64,000 nt of DNA, taken from NCBI GenBank assembly GCA_937944885.1, contig CALFBB010000002.1, positions 1 to 64,000 on the forward strand, read 5' to 3'. The DNA is from an uncultured cyanobacterium. GTDB taxonomy: Bacteria > Cyanobacteriota > Cyanobacteriia > Thermostichales > Thermostichaceae. Below are positions 1 to 11,026 of the stretch, in pieces. A program made the position numbers and the translations under genes. The notes below the pieces were generated by a model, which ran no database searches, was not told where the DNA came from, and saw only the letters and a list, made by a program, of their open reading frames with translations. The first letter of the stretch is position 1, and every line of letters starts with the position of its first letter.

Positions 1-117
1 GTCATTCTTTCGGGATGGCCTGACCTCATCGTGGGATTGGGAATCCTGGCAATGAATGCCGATGCGGCGCGACAGGTCTGGATTGCGGCGCGACGTGAGG
101 TCCGTACTGAGAAGTGA
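1..117 (+). CDS. Cation diffusion facilitator transporter, C-terminal fragment (5' end outside window)
   Basis: Frame 1 is open from the first base to a TGA at 115-117 and gives 38 residues. They include SGWPDLIVGLGI and MNADAAR, followed by an Arg/Glu-rich tail. This is the usual last transmembrane segment and cytosolic end of CDF-family (CzcD-like) divalent cation/proton antiporters, in which a conserved GxxxxNxDA stretch precedes the C-terminus. The family exports Zn, Co or Cd, but nothing here shows the metal. The gene enters from the left edge and ends 67 bp before hisH on the same strand. The identification rests only on this short tail. Confidence 0.65.
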   Translation, partial: VILSGWPDLIVGLGILAMNADAARQVWIAARREVRTEK

Positions 118-184
118 TACTAATGTGCGATCGGTCAGCTCCCCACTCTCTGGGGATCCCTATAAGCTGGAAAAAATTGGAAAC

Positions 185-853
185 ATGAAAGTGGTGCGGC
201 TGGCGGTAATTGACTACGATGCTGGGAATCTGCATTCTGCCTGCAAAGGGCTAGAACATGCCGGGGCAGAAGTGCATCTGATCGATCATCCAGTTGGGCT
301 GGAGAATTTTGATGCTGTGGTTTTGCCTGGAGATGGAGCCTTTGACCCTGCCATGCAACAGCTGCAAGAGCGGGGCTTTGTGGAGCCGATTCGGGAAGTG
401 GTGCGGCGGCAGCAGCCTTTTCTGGGCATTTGCATCGGTTTGCAAGTATTGTTTGAAGACAGTGAAGAAGGTCGGGCAGCCGGTTTAGGAATTGTTCCTG
501 GCCACGTTAAGCGCTTCCAGCCAGAACCTGGCTTACGCATCCCCCACATGGGCTGGAACCAGCTACACCTCACCCAACCTAACTCTCCGCTGTGGGCAGG
601 GATCCCTGAGAATACCTGGGTCTACTTTGTCCACTCCTATCACGTTGTGCCTGAGGATCCGAGCTGGGTAGCGGCAACTGTTCAACATGGCACCCAGATC
701 GTTGTGGCTGCCATTGCCCGCGGAAGCCTATGGGCCACCCAGTTTCATCCAGAAAAATCTGGCTCCTATGGCTTGAAGATGCTGCAAAACTTTGTCACCT
801 TTGTTGCCCAACGGGATCCCCTGACTGGCCTTACCTCTGTTCAAAGGGCCTGA
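185..853 (+). CDS. hisH: Imidazole glycerol phosphate synthase, glutamine amidotransferase subunit HisH
   Basis: HisH hydrolyses glutamine and passes ammonia to HisF, which makes imidazole glycerol phosphate and AICAR in histidine synthesis. The 222-residue product is a class I amidotransferase. The nucleophile lies in GICIGLQ (Cys83), and the catalytic His-Glu pair is in TQFHPEKSG near the C-terminus. The frame is open back to 56, but the family N-terminus (LAVIDYDAGNLHS) begins at the ATG at 185, so the upstream 43 codons are unlikely to be translated. hisF is not in the window, which is normal for dispersed cyanobacterial his genes. The EVE-domain gene follows after 6 bp and may be cotranscribed. 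Confidence 0.96.
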   Translation: MKVVRLAVIDYDAGNLHSACKGLEHAGAEVHLIDHPVGLENFDAVVLPGDGAFDPAMQQLQERGFVEPIREVVRRQQPFLGICIGLQVLFEDSEEGRAAGLGIVPGHVKRFQPEPGLRIPHMGWNQLHLTQPNSPLWAGIPENTWVYFVHSYHVVPEDPSWVAATVQHGTQIVVAAIARGSLWATQFHPEKSGSYGLKMLQNFVTFVAQRDPLTGLTSVQRA

Positions 854-859
854 TTTCCT

Positions 860-1348
860 ATGAACTACTGGCTGATGAAGTCCGAGCCTAGTGTCTATAG
901 CATTTGGGATCTACAACGGGAGGGACAAACCCTGTGGGATGGTGTGCGGAACTATCAAGCTCGTAACTACCTCAAAGCAATGCAGCCGGGGGATCGTGCC
1001 TTTTTCTACCATTCCAATGCCGATCCACCTGGAATTGCTGGTTTGATGCAGATTGTGGAAACTCAGGTGGTGGATCCCAGCCAGTTTGATGCTACTAGCC
1101 CCTACTACGATCCCAAATCCAGACCCGGGGATCCCCGTTGGTATACGGTGCGGGTGGAGTTTGTAGCAGTTCTGGAACGCTTTCTTTCTTTGGCGGAGTT
1201 ACGAGAGATTTTTAGCTCTGAGGAGCTAGAAGTGGTGCGAAGGGGCACACGACTGTCTGTAGTGCCAGTTTCTCAAGAGGTAGCAGAGCGGGTGTTGGCA
1301 CTAACAACAGCTTCCGCCGGCCTCTATGGTGATATAAAGAAACGATAA
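860..1348 (+). CDS. EVE domain-containing protein (thymocyte nuclear protein 1-like)
   Basis: This is a 162-residue single-domain protein of the EVE (PUA-like) family. The N-terminus YWLMKSEP, then WDGVRNYQARN and GDRAFFYHSN, match the family blocks in order. EVE domains are thought to bind modified bases in DNA or RNA; the bacterial housekeeping members have no settled biochemical role. The length is normal for a complete stand-alone protein. It starts 6 bp after hisH, which suggests joint transcription without implying a shared function. Confidence 0.9.
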   Translation: MNYWLMKSEPSVYSIWDLQREGQTLWDGVRNYQARNYLKAMQPGDRAFFYHSNADPPGIAGLMQIVETQVVDPSQFDATSPYYDPKSRPGDPRWYTVRVEFVAVLERFLSLAELREIFSSEELEVVRRGTRLSVVPVSQEVAERVLALTTASAGLYGDIKKR

Positions 1349-1432
1349 CGGGTAAGGCTTCAAGTCTTCTCAGGCCTGTGAAATCCAAATCCACTGTGGC
1401 TTTCGTTCAACGACTGAGCAAAGCGGTCAACC

Positions 1433-2449
1433 ATGGCACCAATGGCTAACTTTGAGGAATCGTTGGAGGTAGCTGAGCTGCTTGCTCGTTACGCAGCCGG
1501 GGAGCGCTATTTTCGCAGTGTTAATCTCTCAGGCGCCAACCTCATGGAAGCCCATCTAATCGGTATCGACCTGAGCCAAGCTCGTCTGTGTGGGGCCAAC
1601 TGTAGCAAGTCCAACCTAAAGGATGCCGATTTAAGTGGGGCCGACCTTCTGGCTGCCTATTTCAGCTTTGCCAACCTGAGTGGAGCCAACTTGAGCAAGG
1701 CCAATCTCTACGCCAGCAACTTCAGCAAAGCCGATTTGCGGGGGACAAACCTGGCCGGAGCGCTGATGCAGGAATCCGATCTGAGTGGGGCGAATTTAAG
1801 TGGAGCGAATTTAAGTGGAGCGAATTTGCAAGAGGCCAATCTGAGTGGAGCCAACCTGATTCGGGCCAAGCTCTCTGCAGCCAACCTCAGCTGGGCCAAG
1901 TTACGGGGGGCAAATTTGATGGAGGCAGAGCTGAACGCTGCCAATCTGCGGGAAGCTAATCTTTGGGAAGCAGTATTAAGCCGGGCAGACTTAACAGGGG
2001 CTCACCTGGAAGGAGCCCGCCTAAGCGGTGTACTGATGGAGCGGGCACGGCTAGAGGGATCCAACCTGCAAGATGCCAAATTGTGGGGGGCAAAGCTGCG
2101 GGCTTGCCAGATGGCCAATGCTAACCTGCGGGGGGCCAACCTGAGTGGGGCTAACCTTTGGACAGCTGACCTCAGGCGTTGTGATCTCGCCTTTGCTGAT
2201 ATTCGTGAGGCTGACCTGATGGGATCTGCTTTGAGAGAAGCTAACTTAGCCGGAGCTAGCTTGCGGGGTACTGACCTAAGTGGGGCCGATTTAACAGGGG
2301 CAGATCTGAGCGGGGCCAATCTGTCGTCGACTAGCTTAAACGGTGCTTTCTTGACAGGGGCGATCTACAGTTGCGATACTCGCTTTCCCATGGATTTTGA
2401 CCCAGAATCGGAGGGATTGCAACTGCTGGGTGCTGACTCTGAGGGTTAA
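1433..2449 (+). CDS. Large pentapeptide-repeat protein
   Basis: The protein has 338 residues. After a short N-terminal stretch (EESLEVAELLARYAAGERYF) it is almost entirely A(D/N)LxX repeats, such as LSGAN, LSGAD and LREAN, which fold as a right-handed quadrilateral beta-helix. There is no signal peptide, so it is probably cytoplasmic. Pentapeptide proteins are abundant in cyanobacteria and mostly of unknown function. The N-terminal motif '..ELLxRYAAGER.F' is shared with the pentapeptide gene at 32072-32566, so the two are paralogues. Two ATGs, at 1433 and 1442, are possible starts. Near 1791-1830 the DNA itself repeats a 15-bp unit almost perfectly. Confidence 0.9.
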   Translation: MAPMANFEESLEVAELLARYAAGERYFRSVNLSGANLMEAHLIGIDLSQARLCGANCSKSNLKDADLSGADLLAAYFSFANLSGANLSKANLYASNFSKADLRGTNLAGALMQESDLSGANLSGANLSGANLQEANLSGANLIRAKLSAANLSWAKLRGANLMEAELNAANLREANLWEAVLSRADLTGAHLEGARLSGVLMERARLEGSNLQDAKLWGAKLRACQMANANLRGANLSGANLWTADLRRCDLAFADIREADLMGSALREANLAGASLRGTDLSGADLTGADLSGANLSSTSLNGAFLTGAIYSCDTRFPMDFDPESEGLQLLGADSEG

Positions 2450-2567
2450 GTACCGCTTTTGTCTCACTTCTAACGCCCCCAGAAGAGGTCCCATACCCTG
2501 TGCCAAGGGCAAGGGGCTGTTGATCCCATTCTCTTGAAGTGTGTGAAGTAGAGAGCTTTGAGCTGTA

Positions 2568-3347
2568 TTAGCTGCCAAAGCTGGAAAGGCCCCATTGCTG
2601 TAAGCTGGCAAAGGCGGCGTAAGCGGTCAGATCCGGTTGCAGCGGTGTAATAGCAACATAGCGCTCCAGCACCGCTCGGACATCGGAACGGGGATCCACC
2701 TCATCTTCCACTGCTTCTCCTGCTAACCAATAGTAGGTTTTGCCGCGCGGATCCACCCGTTTTTCGTAGATATCAGTATATTTGCGCCAGCCCAAGGGAG
2801 CCAGAACCATGCCGCGAATCTCTGGGGCCGGTACAGCTGGAACATTGACGTTCAACAGCATCGGCTCAGCCAAAGGCTTGAGGCTCAGCTTTTCAAGCAG
2901 AGTCAGCACCACCTCCGCTGCTGGTTGAAAATCCTGAGCTGTAAAGCTAGCCAGACTCACCGCCATGCTGGGGATCCCTTCCAGTAGCCCTTCCATGGCT
3001 GCCGATACCGTGCCGGAATAGAGCACATCCGTACCGAGATTGGATCCCTGGTTAATACCGGAGATCACCCAATCGGGAGGATGATCCAACAATCCATCCA
3101 GACCCAACTTCACGCAATCAGAGGGGGTACCGGAACAGGCCCAAGCCTGCACCCCTGGGGGAAATCCCTCCAACACTAGGTCCGCTCGTAAGGGTTTGTG
3201 TAAAGTCAGGGCATGACCGGTGGCGGAGCGCTCCCGATCCGGACAGACTACGGTGATGCGGTGCCCACCCACCTGGGCTAGAGTCCTAGCCAAGCAGCGC
3301 ACCCCTGCCGCCTGAATACCATCATCGTTGCTGATTAAAATGTTCAT
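2568..3347 (-). CDS. surE: 5'-nucleotidase SurE
   Basis: SurE is a metal-dependent 5'/3'-nucleotidase (survival protein E family) that dephosphorylates nucleoside monophosphates. The product has 259 residues, a normal length. It begins [15 protein letters not shown], with the metal-binding Asp pair at residues 8-9. [19 protein letters not shown] supplies further active-site Asn, Ser and Gly residues. It is convergent with the pentapeptide gene to the left, with about 120 bp between them and no clear terminator. To the right, about 150 bp separate it from a divergent small gene. Confidence 0.95.
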   Translation of the reverse strand: MNILISNDDGIQAAGVRCLARTLAQVGGHRITVVCPDRERSATGHALTLHKPLRADLVLEGFPPGVQAWACSGTPSDCVKLGLDGLLDHPPDWVISGINQGSNLGTDVLYSGTVSAAMEGLLEGIPSMAVSLASFTAQDFQPAAEVVLTLLEKLSLKPLAEPMLLNVNVPAVPAPEIRGMVLAPLGWRKYTDIYEKRVDPRGKTYYWLAGEAVEDEVDPRSDVRAVLERYVAITPLQPDLTAYAAFASLQQWGLSSFGS

Positions 3348-3501
3348 CTTGGCCTACCCACACCGGCCCCCATATCACTTGCATCATAAGTGATTCGCTG
3401 ATCATCCGCCGGGTATTTCAATCGGGTCTTTCAATACGGACTCAGGTGCTCCCCCCAATGACCTGGTACCCTGTAGAACGATAACCCACAGGAGCCGGGT
3501 C

Positions 3502-5132
<1,631 letters not shown>

Positions 5133-5398
5133 TTATCAAGTACAAGCTTAGCTGAAGCCCAAGGGCGAGAATCGGGATGAAATTAAAATCAGAATCTACC
5201 TACTTATATCATGAGGTATCCCTACTATTCATTACAATTAGTGATTTAATAGTTAAGGTGTTTTGTACCTGTTTCACGTCAGTTTACTTCTAAAAGCAGT
5301 TAAACAACACTTCACCATTTTGAGCATTATTTTGATTGGTGGACCTAAGGGAGGAAAAAGTATTTGTTTTGCTTTTTCCCCCGCAGGACTAAACTACT

Positions 5399-6484
<1,086 letters not shown>

Positions 6485-6551
6485 CTACAAATTGATAAGG
6501 TTTGAGATGATTTGCGTAAGAGTTTCTTAAATCTTGGAAATAAGGGATCCC

Positions 6552-7403
6552 TTACACTAAGGCCGGCTCACGGGCTGCTGCTGGAGCAGCCGGGAGGTTG
6601 TAGAAGTCAGAGAGCAGAGCAAAGAGATCCCGATCTTGGATATCTTGGGGCACGACCCCTTCTGGGCGGGCCAGCAATTCATCAGCAATGTTTAGGTAAT
6701 ACTGACAGACTGGCTCTAGACTCGGGTCAGATTCTGCCATCTCGAAGAGGGTTTTGCCCTTCACCCGCGAGATGCGGATATCCTCAATCAAGGGCAGCAC
6801 CTCGAGTACAGGCATTGGTACTGCGGCAACGTATTTATCAATGAGATCCCGCTTGCCGGTGCGATTGCCGATTAAGCCTGCCAAGCGTAACTTGCGGGTT
6901 TTGGCCTTTTCGCGTACAGAGGCAGCAATGCGATTGGCAGCAAACAAAGCATCAAAGCCGTTGTCCGTGACGATGAGGCAGTAATCGGCGTAGTTGAGGG
7001 GGGCCGCAAAGCCGCCACATACCACATCCCCTAGCACATCGAAGAGAATGACATCATATTCATCAAAAGCATTCAGTTCCTTGAGGAGCTTGACGGTTTC
7101 TCCCACCACGTAGCCACCGCAGCCGGCACCTGCGGGGGGCCCCCCTGCTTCCACACAATCGACTCCGCCATAGCCGGGGTGGATGACATCCTCGGCATAG
7201 ACATCTTCGTAGTGGTAGCCCTTGGCTTCTAAGGTGTCGATGATGGTGGGAATGAGAAAGCCGGTCAGGGTGAAGGTGCTGTCGTGCTTGGGATCGCAGC
7301 CGATCTGCAAGACTTTCTTGCCCCGCTTGGCCAAGGCTACGGAAATGTTGCAACTCGTGGTGGATTTGCCAATGCCACCTTTTCCATAAACTGCCAGTTT
7401 CAC
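6552..7403 (-). CDS. chlL: Light-independent protochlorophyllide reductase iron-sulfur ATP-binding protein
   Basis: ChlL is the NifH-like ATP-dependent reductase that feeds electrons to ChlN/ChlB. The P-loop [10 protein letters not shown] is at the N-terminus. The two cysteines expected to hold the intersubunit [4Fe-4S] cluster are in GAGCGGY and DVVCGGF. I place the start at the GTG at 7403: it gives the family N-terminus ([10 protein letters not shown], 283 aa) and has GAGGAA 6 bp upstream. An ATG at 7436 and a longer open frame to 7514 exist but lack a ribosome site and would add a tail foreign to the family. Confidence 0.96.
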   Translation of the reverse strand: MKLAVYGKGGIGKSTTSCNISVALAKRGKKVLQIGCDPKHDSTFTLTGFLIPTIIDTLEAKGYHYEDVYAEDVIHPGYGGVDCVEAGGPPAGAGCGGYVVGETVKLLKELNAFDEYDVILFDVLGDVVCGGFAAPLNYADYCLIVTDNGFDALFAANRIAASVREKAKTRKLRLAGLIGNRTGKRDLIDKYVAAVPMPVLEVLPLIEDIRISRVKGKTLFEMAESDPSLEPVCQYYLNIADELLARPEGVVPQDIQDRDLFALLSDFYNLPAAPAAAREPALV

Positions 7404-7832
7404 AGCGCGTTCCTCAATGGGGCTTCCAAGGGTCATTATCTGCAGCCAATCCACCGCTTGAGAACTGTTGCGAAGGATGAAGCCAGATGTTGGAGAGGGC
7501 AAGAAAATTCCCAAGAAATCAAATGAAGCAAATCAATAGCCCCATCAACTCTAGAGGCGTTTCCTAGAACCATGAGAGAATTTGTTTTTAGATTTACTCA
7601 TAGATCTGATCAAAAGCAAGTGAGATGGTGCAAGAGCTTGTCCTGGTAGACAAGGGATCCCGTCTACTACACTGAACGTGGCAAAGGGTACCGCGGTCCC
7701 AAGAGGGGATCCTGCTTTTACCTCAGCACTTCTGAAAAGGGGTAGTATCAAGAATTATCTCAGTTGCTCCGGCGATTCGGCAGGGTCCCTGAGGAGGAGC
7801 CTCGACAAGATGACCGAAGCTAGGGGTGCGGA
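7404..7832. other. Non-coding stretch upstream of chlL
   Basis: About 430 bp separate the chlL start from the coiled-coil gene. I see no convincing gene, tRNA or hairpin terminator. The stretch holds several GGGATCC-type palindromes, and the promoter for chlL is presumably here, but I cannot place it. Confidence 0.4.
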
Positions 7833-8276
7833 TTAGCCGGTGAAAAATAAGTACTTAATAAAGCCTGAGGCGACCCCGACAACTAAGGCAAGAATGGCCC
7901 CGCGACTGACAAACTCCTGTTGATCCAAGCGTTTGCCATAGCCATCCATTTTGGCACTAAGCTCGGCGATCTTGACCTCTAGCTCACTGCGGCTAAGGTC
8001 AATTTTGGCTTCCAGTTCTCTGCGGCTGAGGTCGATCTTGGCTTCTAGCTCACTGCGGCTGAGGTCAATTTTGGCTTCCAGTTCTCTGCGGCTGAGGTCA
8101 ATCTTGGCTTCTAGCTCACTGCGGCTGAGGTCGATCTTGGCTTCTAGCTCGGTTCTCACCAGCCGCACCTCGTTTCTGAGGTCGGTAATTTGAGTCTCGA
8201 ATTTGCGATCGAAACCATCTAGCTTTTTGTCCAAAGCCAAGATTAACTCTTTGAGCTCTTGATTGGGATCCGACAT
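7833..8276 (-). CDS. Hendecad-repeat coiled-coil protein with C-terminal membrane anchor
   Basis: A 147-residue protein of unknown function. Residues about 1-45 are helical and charged. The centre consists of 11-residue units of the form (S/R)ELEAKIDLSR, repeated five times, followed by a diverged copy and KMDGYGKRLDQQEF. The last 22 residues (from about GAILALVVG) form one hydrophobic segment, so the likely topology is a long cytoplasmic coiled coil anchored in a membrane. The 11-residue period fits a right-handed coiled coil. Related repeat proteins with ELEAKID-like units often have variable repeat number. It lies upstream of no obvious partner; the recombinase homologue is 180 bp away on the same strand. 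Confidence 0.75.
   Translation of the reverse strand: MSDPNQELKELILALDKKLDGFDRKFETQITDLRNEVRLVRTELEAKIDLSRSELEAKIDLSRRELEAKIDLSRSELEAKIDLSRRELEAKIDLSRSELEVKIAELSAKMDGYGKRLDQQEFVSRGAILALVVGVASGFIKYLFFTG
7981..8150. repeat. 33-bp tandem repeats with a 66-bp higher-order period
   Basis: Within the coiled-coil gene, 33-bp units alternate between two variants, one containing CTTCCAGTTCTCTGCGG and the other CTTCTAGCTCACTGCGG. The true repeat is therefore a 66-bp A-B dimer present about two and a half times. The dimers differ only by a few silent changes, which points to recent expansion in pairs. Confidence 0.85.
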
Positions 8277-8455
8277 CTGCTGCAGCGTTTAGGAGAGATA
8301 ACTTGAGTATAGCCTCGGGGTACATCCGCCTCAGAAACTAAAACCAAGGCTACCGCTGCTGTTGGATCCCGGATTCTGAGACTCAAGTGATACTCAAGAA
8401 GAACAACCCTTTCTCTAGGTATCTCTCAGGAGATTAGTAAAGTATAACTCTCCTT

Positions 8456-9781
8456 TCACATAAGTGGGAGGAAGTTCTTTGCGGTACAAGGAACATAGGG
8501 ATCAAATACAAAAATCACCCGTACATCCCCGCTGGCATCCACCTCAATGCTGCGTAGAAATTCCCGCAAATAGGCACGTCGTTCGGTTTCCGTGAGATCT
8601 TCCCAGAAGGGCTGAATGGAGAGGGTTTGAGCAATCTGGGGTAGGTTGGGCGGCGGCAGTTGCTCCAGCTTCTGAGCTAGGAGGGCATTTTCTGCCCGCA
8701 ACTGGTAGCGGCGCTGGGCCAAGCACTGCTCATCCATCAACCCGGATTGCTGCAATTGTTCTAGGTGCTGCAAAAGGTCAGTATTGGCTTGCAGTTGGGA
8801 TTGGATCTCTTGGCGAGACCGGGTGAGCGCATCCGTATCCAGTTGCTGAGCCCGTTGAGGTAACTGTTCACAGACTTGCTGAATCACTGCTTCCAGAACT
8901 TCGGCGTAGCGAAGGCTGTAGTGGCAAGTTTGACAGCGCAGATAAAGGTAGGAAGGACTGTTGTGCTTGCCCTGGCGAGGGGTGGTTTGCACAATGCGCA
9001 GGGATCCCCCGCAGACGCGGCATTGGACCAAACCGGCCAGAGCGCGGGGAGCACTGGCGCTGCGGCGCGGGATCCCTCGGTTGCGTTTCAGCCAGCGATC
9101 GATCTGGGCTGCTTCGGTGCGGCTGAGCAGAGCCGGGTGGGTATCTCGCAGGGTGGTACCATCGGCGTAGGCCAGATCCCCCCGGTAGACTGGGTTGATC
9201 AACCAGTTGCGCCCGGTGGCCACCGAGATGTATTTGTGGTGTTTCTCCGCAATGAAGCGCACCGCCTGTCGCAGGGATCCGTAAAGCAAAAAGTGCTGAA
9301 AAAAATCCTTAACAACACCGGCTTGCTTACGATCCGGCAAGTAGCGCTCCCCTTCTCGGCGGTAGCCAAAGGGGGCAGGACCAGGGGGTGGTTTACCGGC
9401 AAGGCGGTTTTTGGCTTGGCGGCAGCAGAGGCGACGGCTTTGCAACTGATGGGGAATTTCCGCCAACAGAGGGAGCCAGGCTTCTGGGTCGGTGGGGGTT
9501 TGGATCCCCGATTCGCTCACCAAGCTGATCCGGATGCCAGCCTGCTGTATCTTCAGAAGGCACTCATGAATCTCATCGCTGCTATCCCCCAAGTCGGATA
9601 GATGCAGCAGCAGCAACTCCTGCACCGATCCTGCCGTAATCTGTTGCAGCAATTGCTCCAAGTAGACACGGGAGCCCCAATCTTGGAAAACGGGGTTAGC
9701 CCCCCGCCGTTGCAGACATGCCGCACCCTGGATATCCAAAGGTGCATAGGAAGGCGTGTAGAGATAGCCACAAGTGCTCAT
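8456..9781 (-). CDS. Large serine recombinase homologue with degenerate catalytic domain
   Basis: The 441-residue protein has the layout of large serine recombinases (XisF-like). A resolvase-type N-terminal domain (about 1-100) is followed by a Recombinase domain (about 135-240, with PFGY and NPVYRG), a zinc ribbon (Cys254, Cys257, Cys283, Cys286), a coiled coil (about 310-385) and the usual C-terminal tail. The catalytic parts are missing. The YxRxS motif reads YLYTP, so the nucleophilic Ser is Pro10 and the Arg is Tyr8. The DRLSRS motif reads SDLGDS, with both Arg changed to Asp. The frame is intact, so the protein is probably made but cannot cut DNA. No element ends or att sites are evident nearby. 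Confidence 0.85.
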   Translation of the reverse strand: MSTCGYLYTPSYAPLDIQGAACLQRRGANPVFQDWGSRVYLEQLLQQITAGSVQELLLLHLSDLGDSSDEIHECLLKIQQAGIRISLVSESGIQTPTDPEAWLPLLAEIPHQLQSRRLCCRQAKNRLAGKPPPGPAPFGYRREGERYLPDRKQAGVVKDFFQHFLLYGSLRQAVRFIAEKHHKYISVATGRNWLINPVYRGDLAYADGTTLRDTHPALLSRTEAAQIDRWLKRNRGIPRRSASAPRALAGLVQCRVCGGSLRIVQTTPRQGKHNSPSYLYLRCQTCHYSLRYAEVLEAVIQQVCEQLPQRAQQLDTDALTRSRQEIQSQLQANTDLLQHLEQLQQSGLMDEQCLAQRRYQLRAENALLAQKLEQLPPPNLPQIAQTLSIQPFWEDLTETERRAYLREFLRSIEVDASGDVRVIFVFDPYVPCTAKNFLPLM

Positions 9782-9793
9782 GAGCCAGCCAGA

Positions 9794-10717
9794 TCACAGG
9801 TACTGGGGTAAAGCTGAATCTAGCACTTGACGTATCCTACCGTTTGCCTGTTGCAAGTGTTGGCGAGCCTCCTGGGCAGAATACCCCAGCAAAGCAACGA
9901 GGATGGCGGTTTTCACCTCTCCGTCACAGTCCTGCAACAGTTGAGCTGCCGTTGCTGGATCCAGATCACAAGCCAGGGCTACCATCCGTTCCGCCCGTTG
10001 TCTCAGCTTGGCATTGCTAGCTTGCAGATCCACCATCAGGTTGCCGTAGGTTTTACCTAGGCGCACCATCACACCGGTTGAGATTGTGTTTAGGACCAAC
10101 TTTTGCGCCGTGCCTGCCTTCATACGGGTTGAGCCGAGGATTACCTCCGGCCCTACCAAGGGGGCAATGGCAATATCCACCTGCTCAGTCAGGGGTGAAG
10201 GGTGATTGCAGGCAAGGCCAATGGTCAGAGCTCCTACCTGTCGGGCAGCTTGGATCCCACCCAAAACAAAGGGGGTGCGGCCACTAGCAGCAATTCCCAC
10301 TACACTGTCACGGCTTTGAAGGTCAAGATCTTGTAAGGCAAGGGCACCCGCTTCCCCATCATCCTCCGCTCCCTCTACCGCCTGAGTTAGGGCTTTTTCC
10401 CCGCCGGCAATCAAACCAATCACCTCCCCAGGCCGGGTGCTAAAGGTAGGCGGACACTCGGCGGCATCCAAAACCCCCAAGCGGCCTGAGGTGCCGGCCC
10501 CGATGTAGATCAACCGCCCTCCCCGGTCCATCCGTTCGGCAATGGCGTCAATCGCTGCTGCTATCGACTGCGCTTGTCCGGCCACCGCTTCCGGCACACG
10601 GCGATCCTCGGCGTTGATCCGCAGCACCAACTCAAGAGTACTGAGGGTATCTAGATCTGCTGTGGCAGGGTTGAGACTTTCGGTCAGGGATCCCGGATCC
10701 CAGTTGTGCTCTTCCAT
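9794..10717 (-). CDS. murQ: N-acetylmuramic acid 6-phosphate etherase
   Basis: MurQ cleaves the lactyl ether of MurNAc-6-phosphate to give GlcNAc-6-phosphate and lactate in peptidoglycan recycling. The 307-residue protein has the SIS fold, with [20 protein letters not shown] as the sugar-phosphate loop, the catalytic Glu region around EGAEDD, and [16 protein letters not shown]. Length and blocks are complete. It ends 12 bp from the start of the recombinase homologue on the same strand, so the two could be cotranscribed. No MurNAc uptake gene (murP) is nearby, so its substrate would come from internal wall turnover. Confidence 0.95.
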   Translation of the reverse strand: MEEHNWDPGSLTESLNPATADLDTLSTLELVLRINAEDRRVPEAVAGQAQSIAAAIDAIAERMDRGGRLIYIGAGTSGRLGVLDAAECPPTFSTRPGEVIGLIAGGEKALTQAVEGAEDDGEAGALALQDLDLQSRDSVVGIAASGRTPFVLGGIQAARQVGALTIGLACNHPSPLTEQVDIAIAPLVGPEVILGSTRMKAGTAQKLVLNTISTGVMVRLGKTYGNLMVDLQASNAKLRQRAERMVALACDLDPATAAQLLQDCDGEVKTAILVALLGYSAQEARQHLQQANGRIRQVLDSALPQYL

Positions 10718-11026
10718 AGCAAGTACCAGTTAATCAGCCTATACATCCATCCTCGAGAACTCCAGATGAGTTATCAGCTGTTTTGCTTTTACCCCTCCCA
10801 TTTCGCTTGGACTTGCGCTGTTGAGTTCTGAAGGAATCTCTTGGTGCTGGGATCCCTGTCAGCCAAAGTCGGCAGACTCCGCAGACGCAGCGAAAATAAC
10901 TCAGGTGTTAGACCAACTTCTTGGTTGATGACTTCCTGGGTCGTTCCATCCCTCTGGGTCGTAAAACCCAACCGTCAGGGATCTAGGCGGAACGGCTAGA
11001 CTGAATCTGTGCCTCCTCAACAAGTT
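10718..11026. other. Divergent spacer between murQ and uvrB
   Basis: About 310 bp between divergent genes should hold both promoters. A minus-strand frame at 10789-10971 has only a TTG start, no ribosome site and no recognisable family, so I do not call it. No hairpin or SOS box (CTG-N10-CAG type or the cyanobacterial RGTACNNNDGTWCB type) stood out by eye. Confidence 0.35.

Noticed and set aside
26-235. Minus-strand frame opposite hisH start
   Set aside because: It lies opposite the CDF fragment and hisH, has no ribosome site or family features, and mirrors real coding sequence.
7951-8193. Plus-strand frame with repeated Ser-Leu-Arg units
   Set aside because: It is the antisense translation of the 33-bp repeats; the minus-strand hendecads with a membrane anchor are the coherent protein.
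8876-9601. Long plus-strand frame opposite the recombinase homologue (241 codons)
   Set aside because: It is a shadow of a GC-rich gene. The opposite strand has a clear Recombinase domain and zinc ribbon, while this frame has no domain pattern.
8456-9781. Mobile element or integrated phage around the recombinase homologue
   Set aside because: The flanking genes (murQ, the coiled-coil gene, chlL) are chromosomal. I saw no terminal repeats or att duplications, and the catalytic residues are lost.
10789-10971. 60-codon minus-strand frame between murQ and uvrB
   Set aside because: It has a TTG start without a ribosome site and no family resemblance, so it may be chance.
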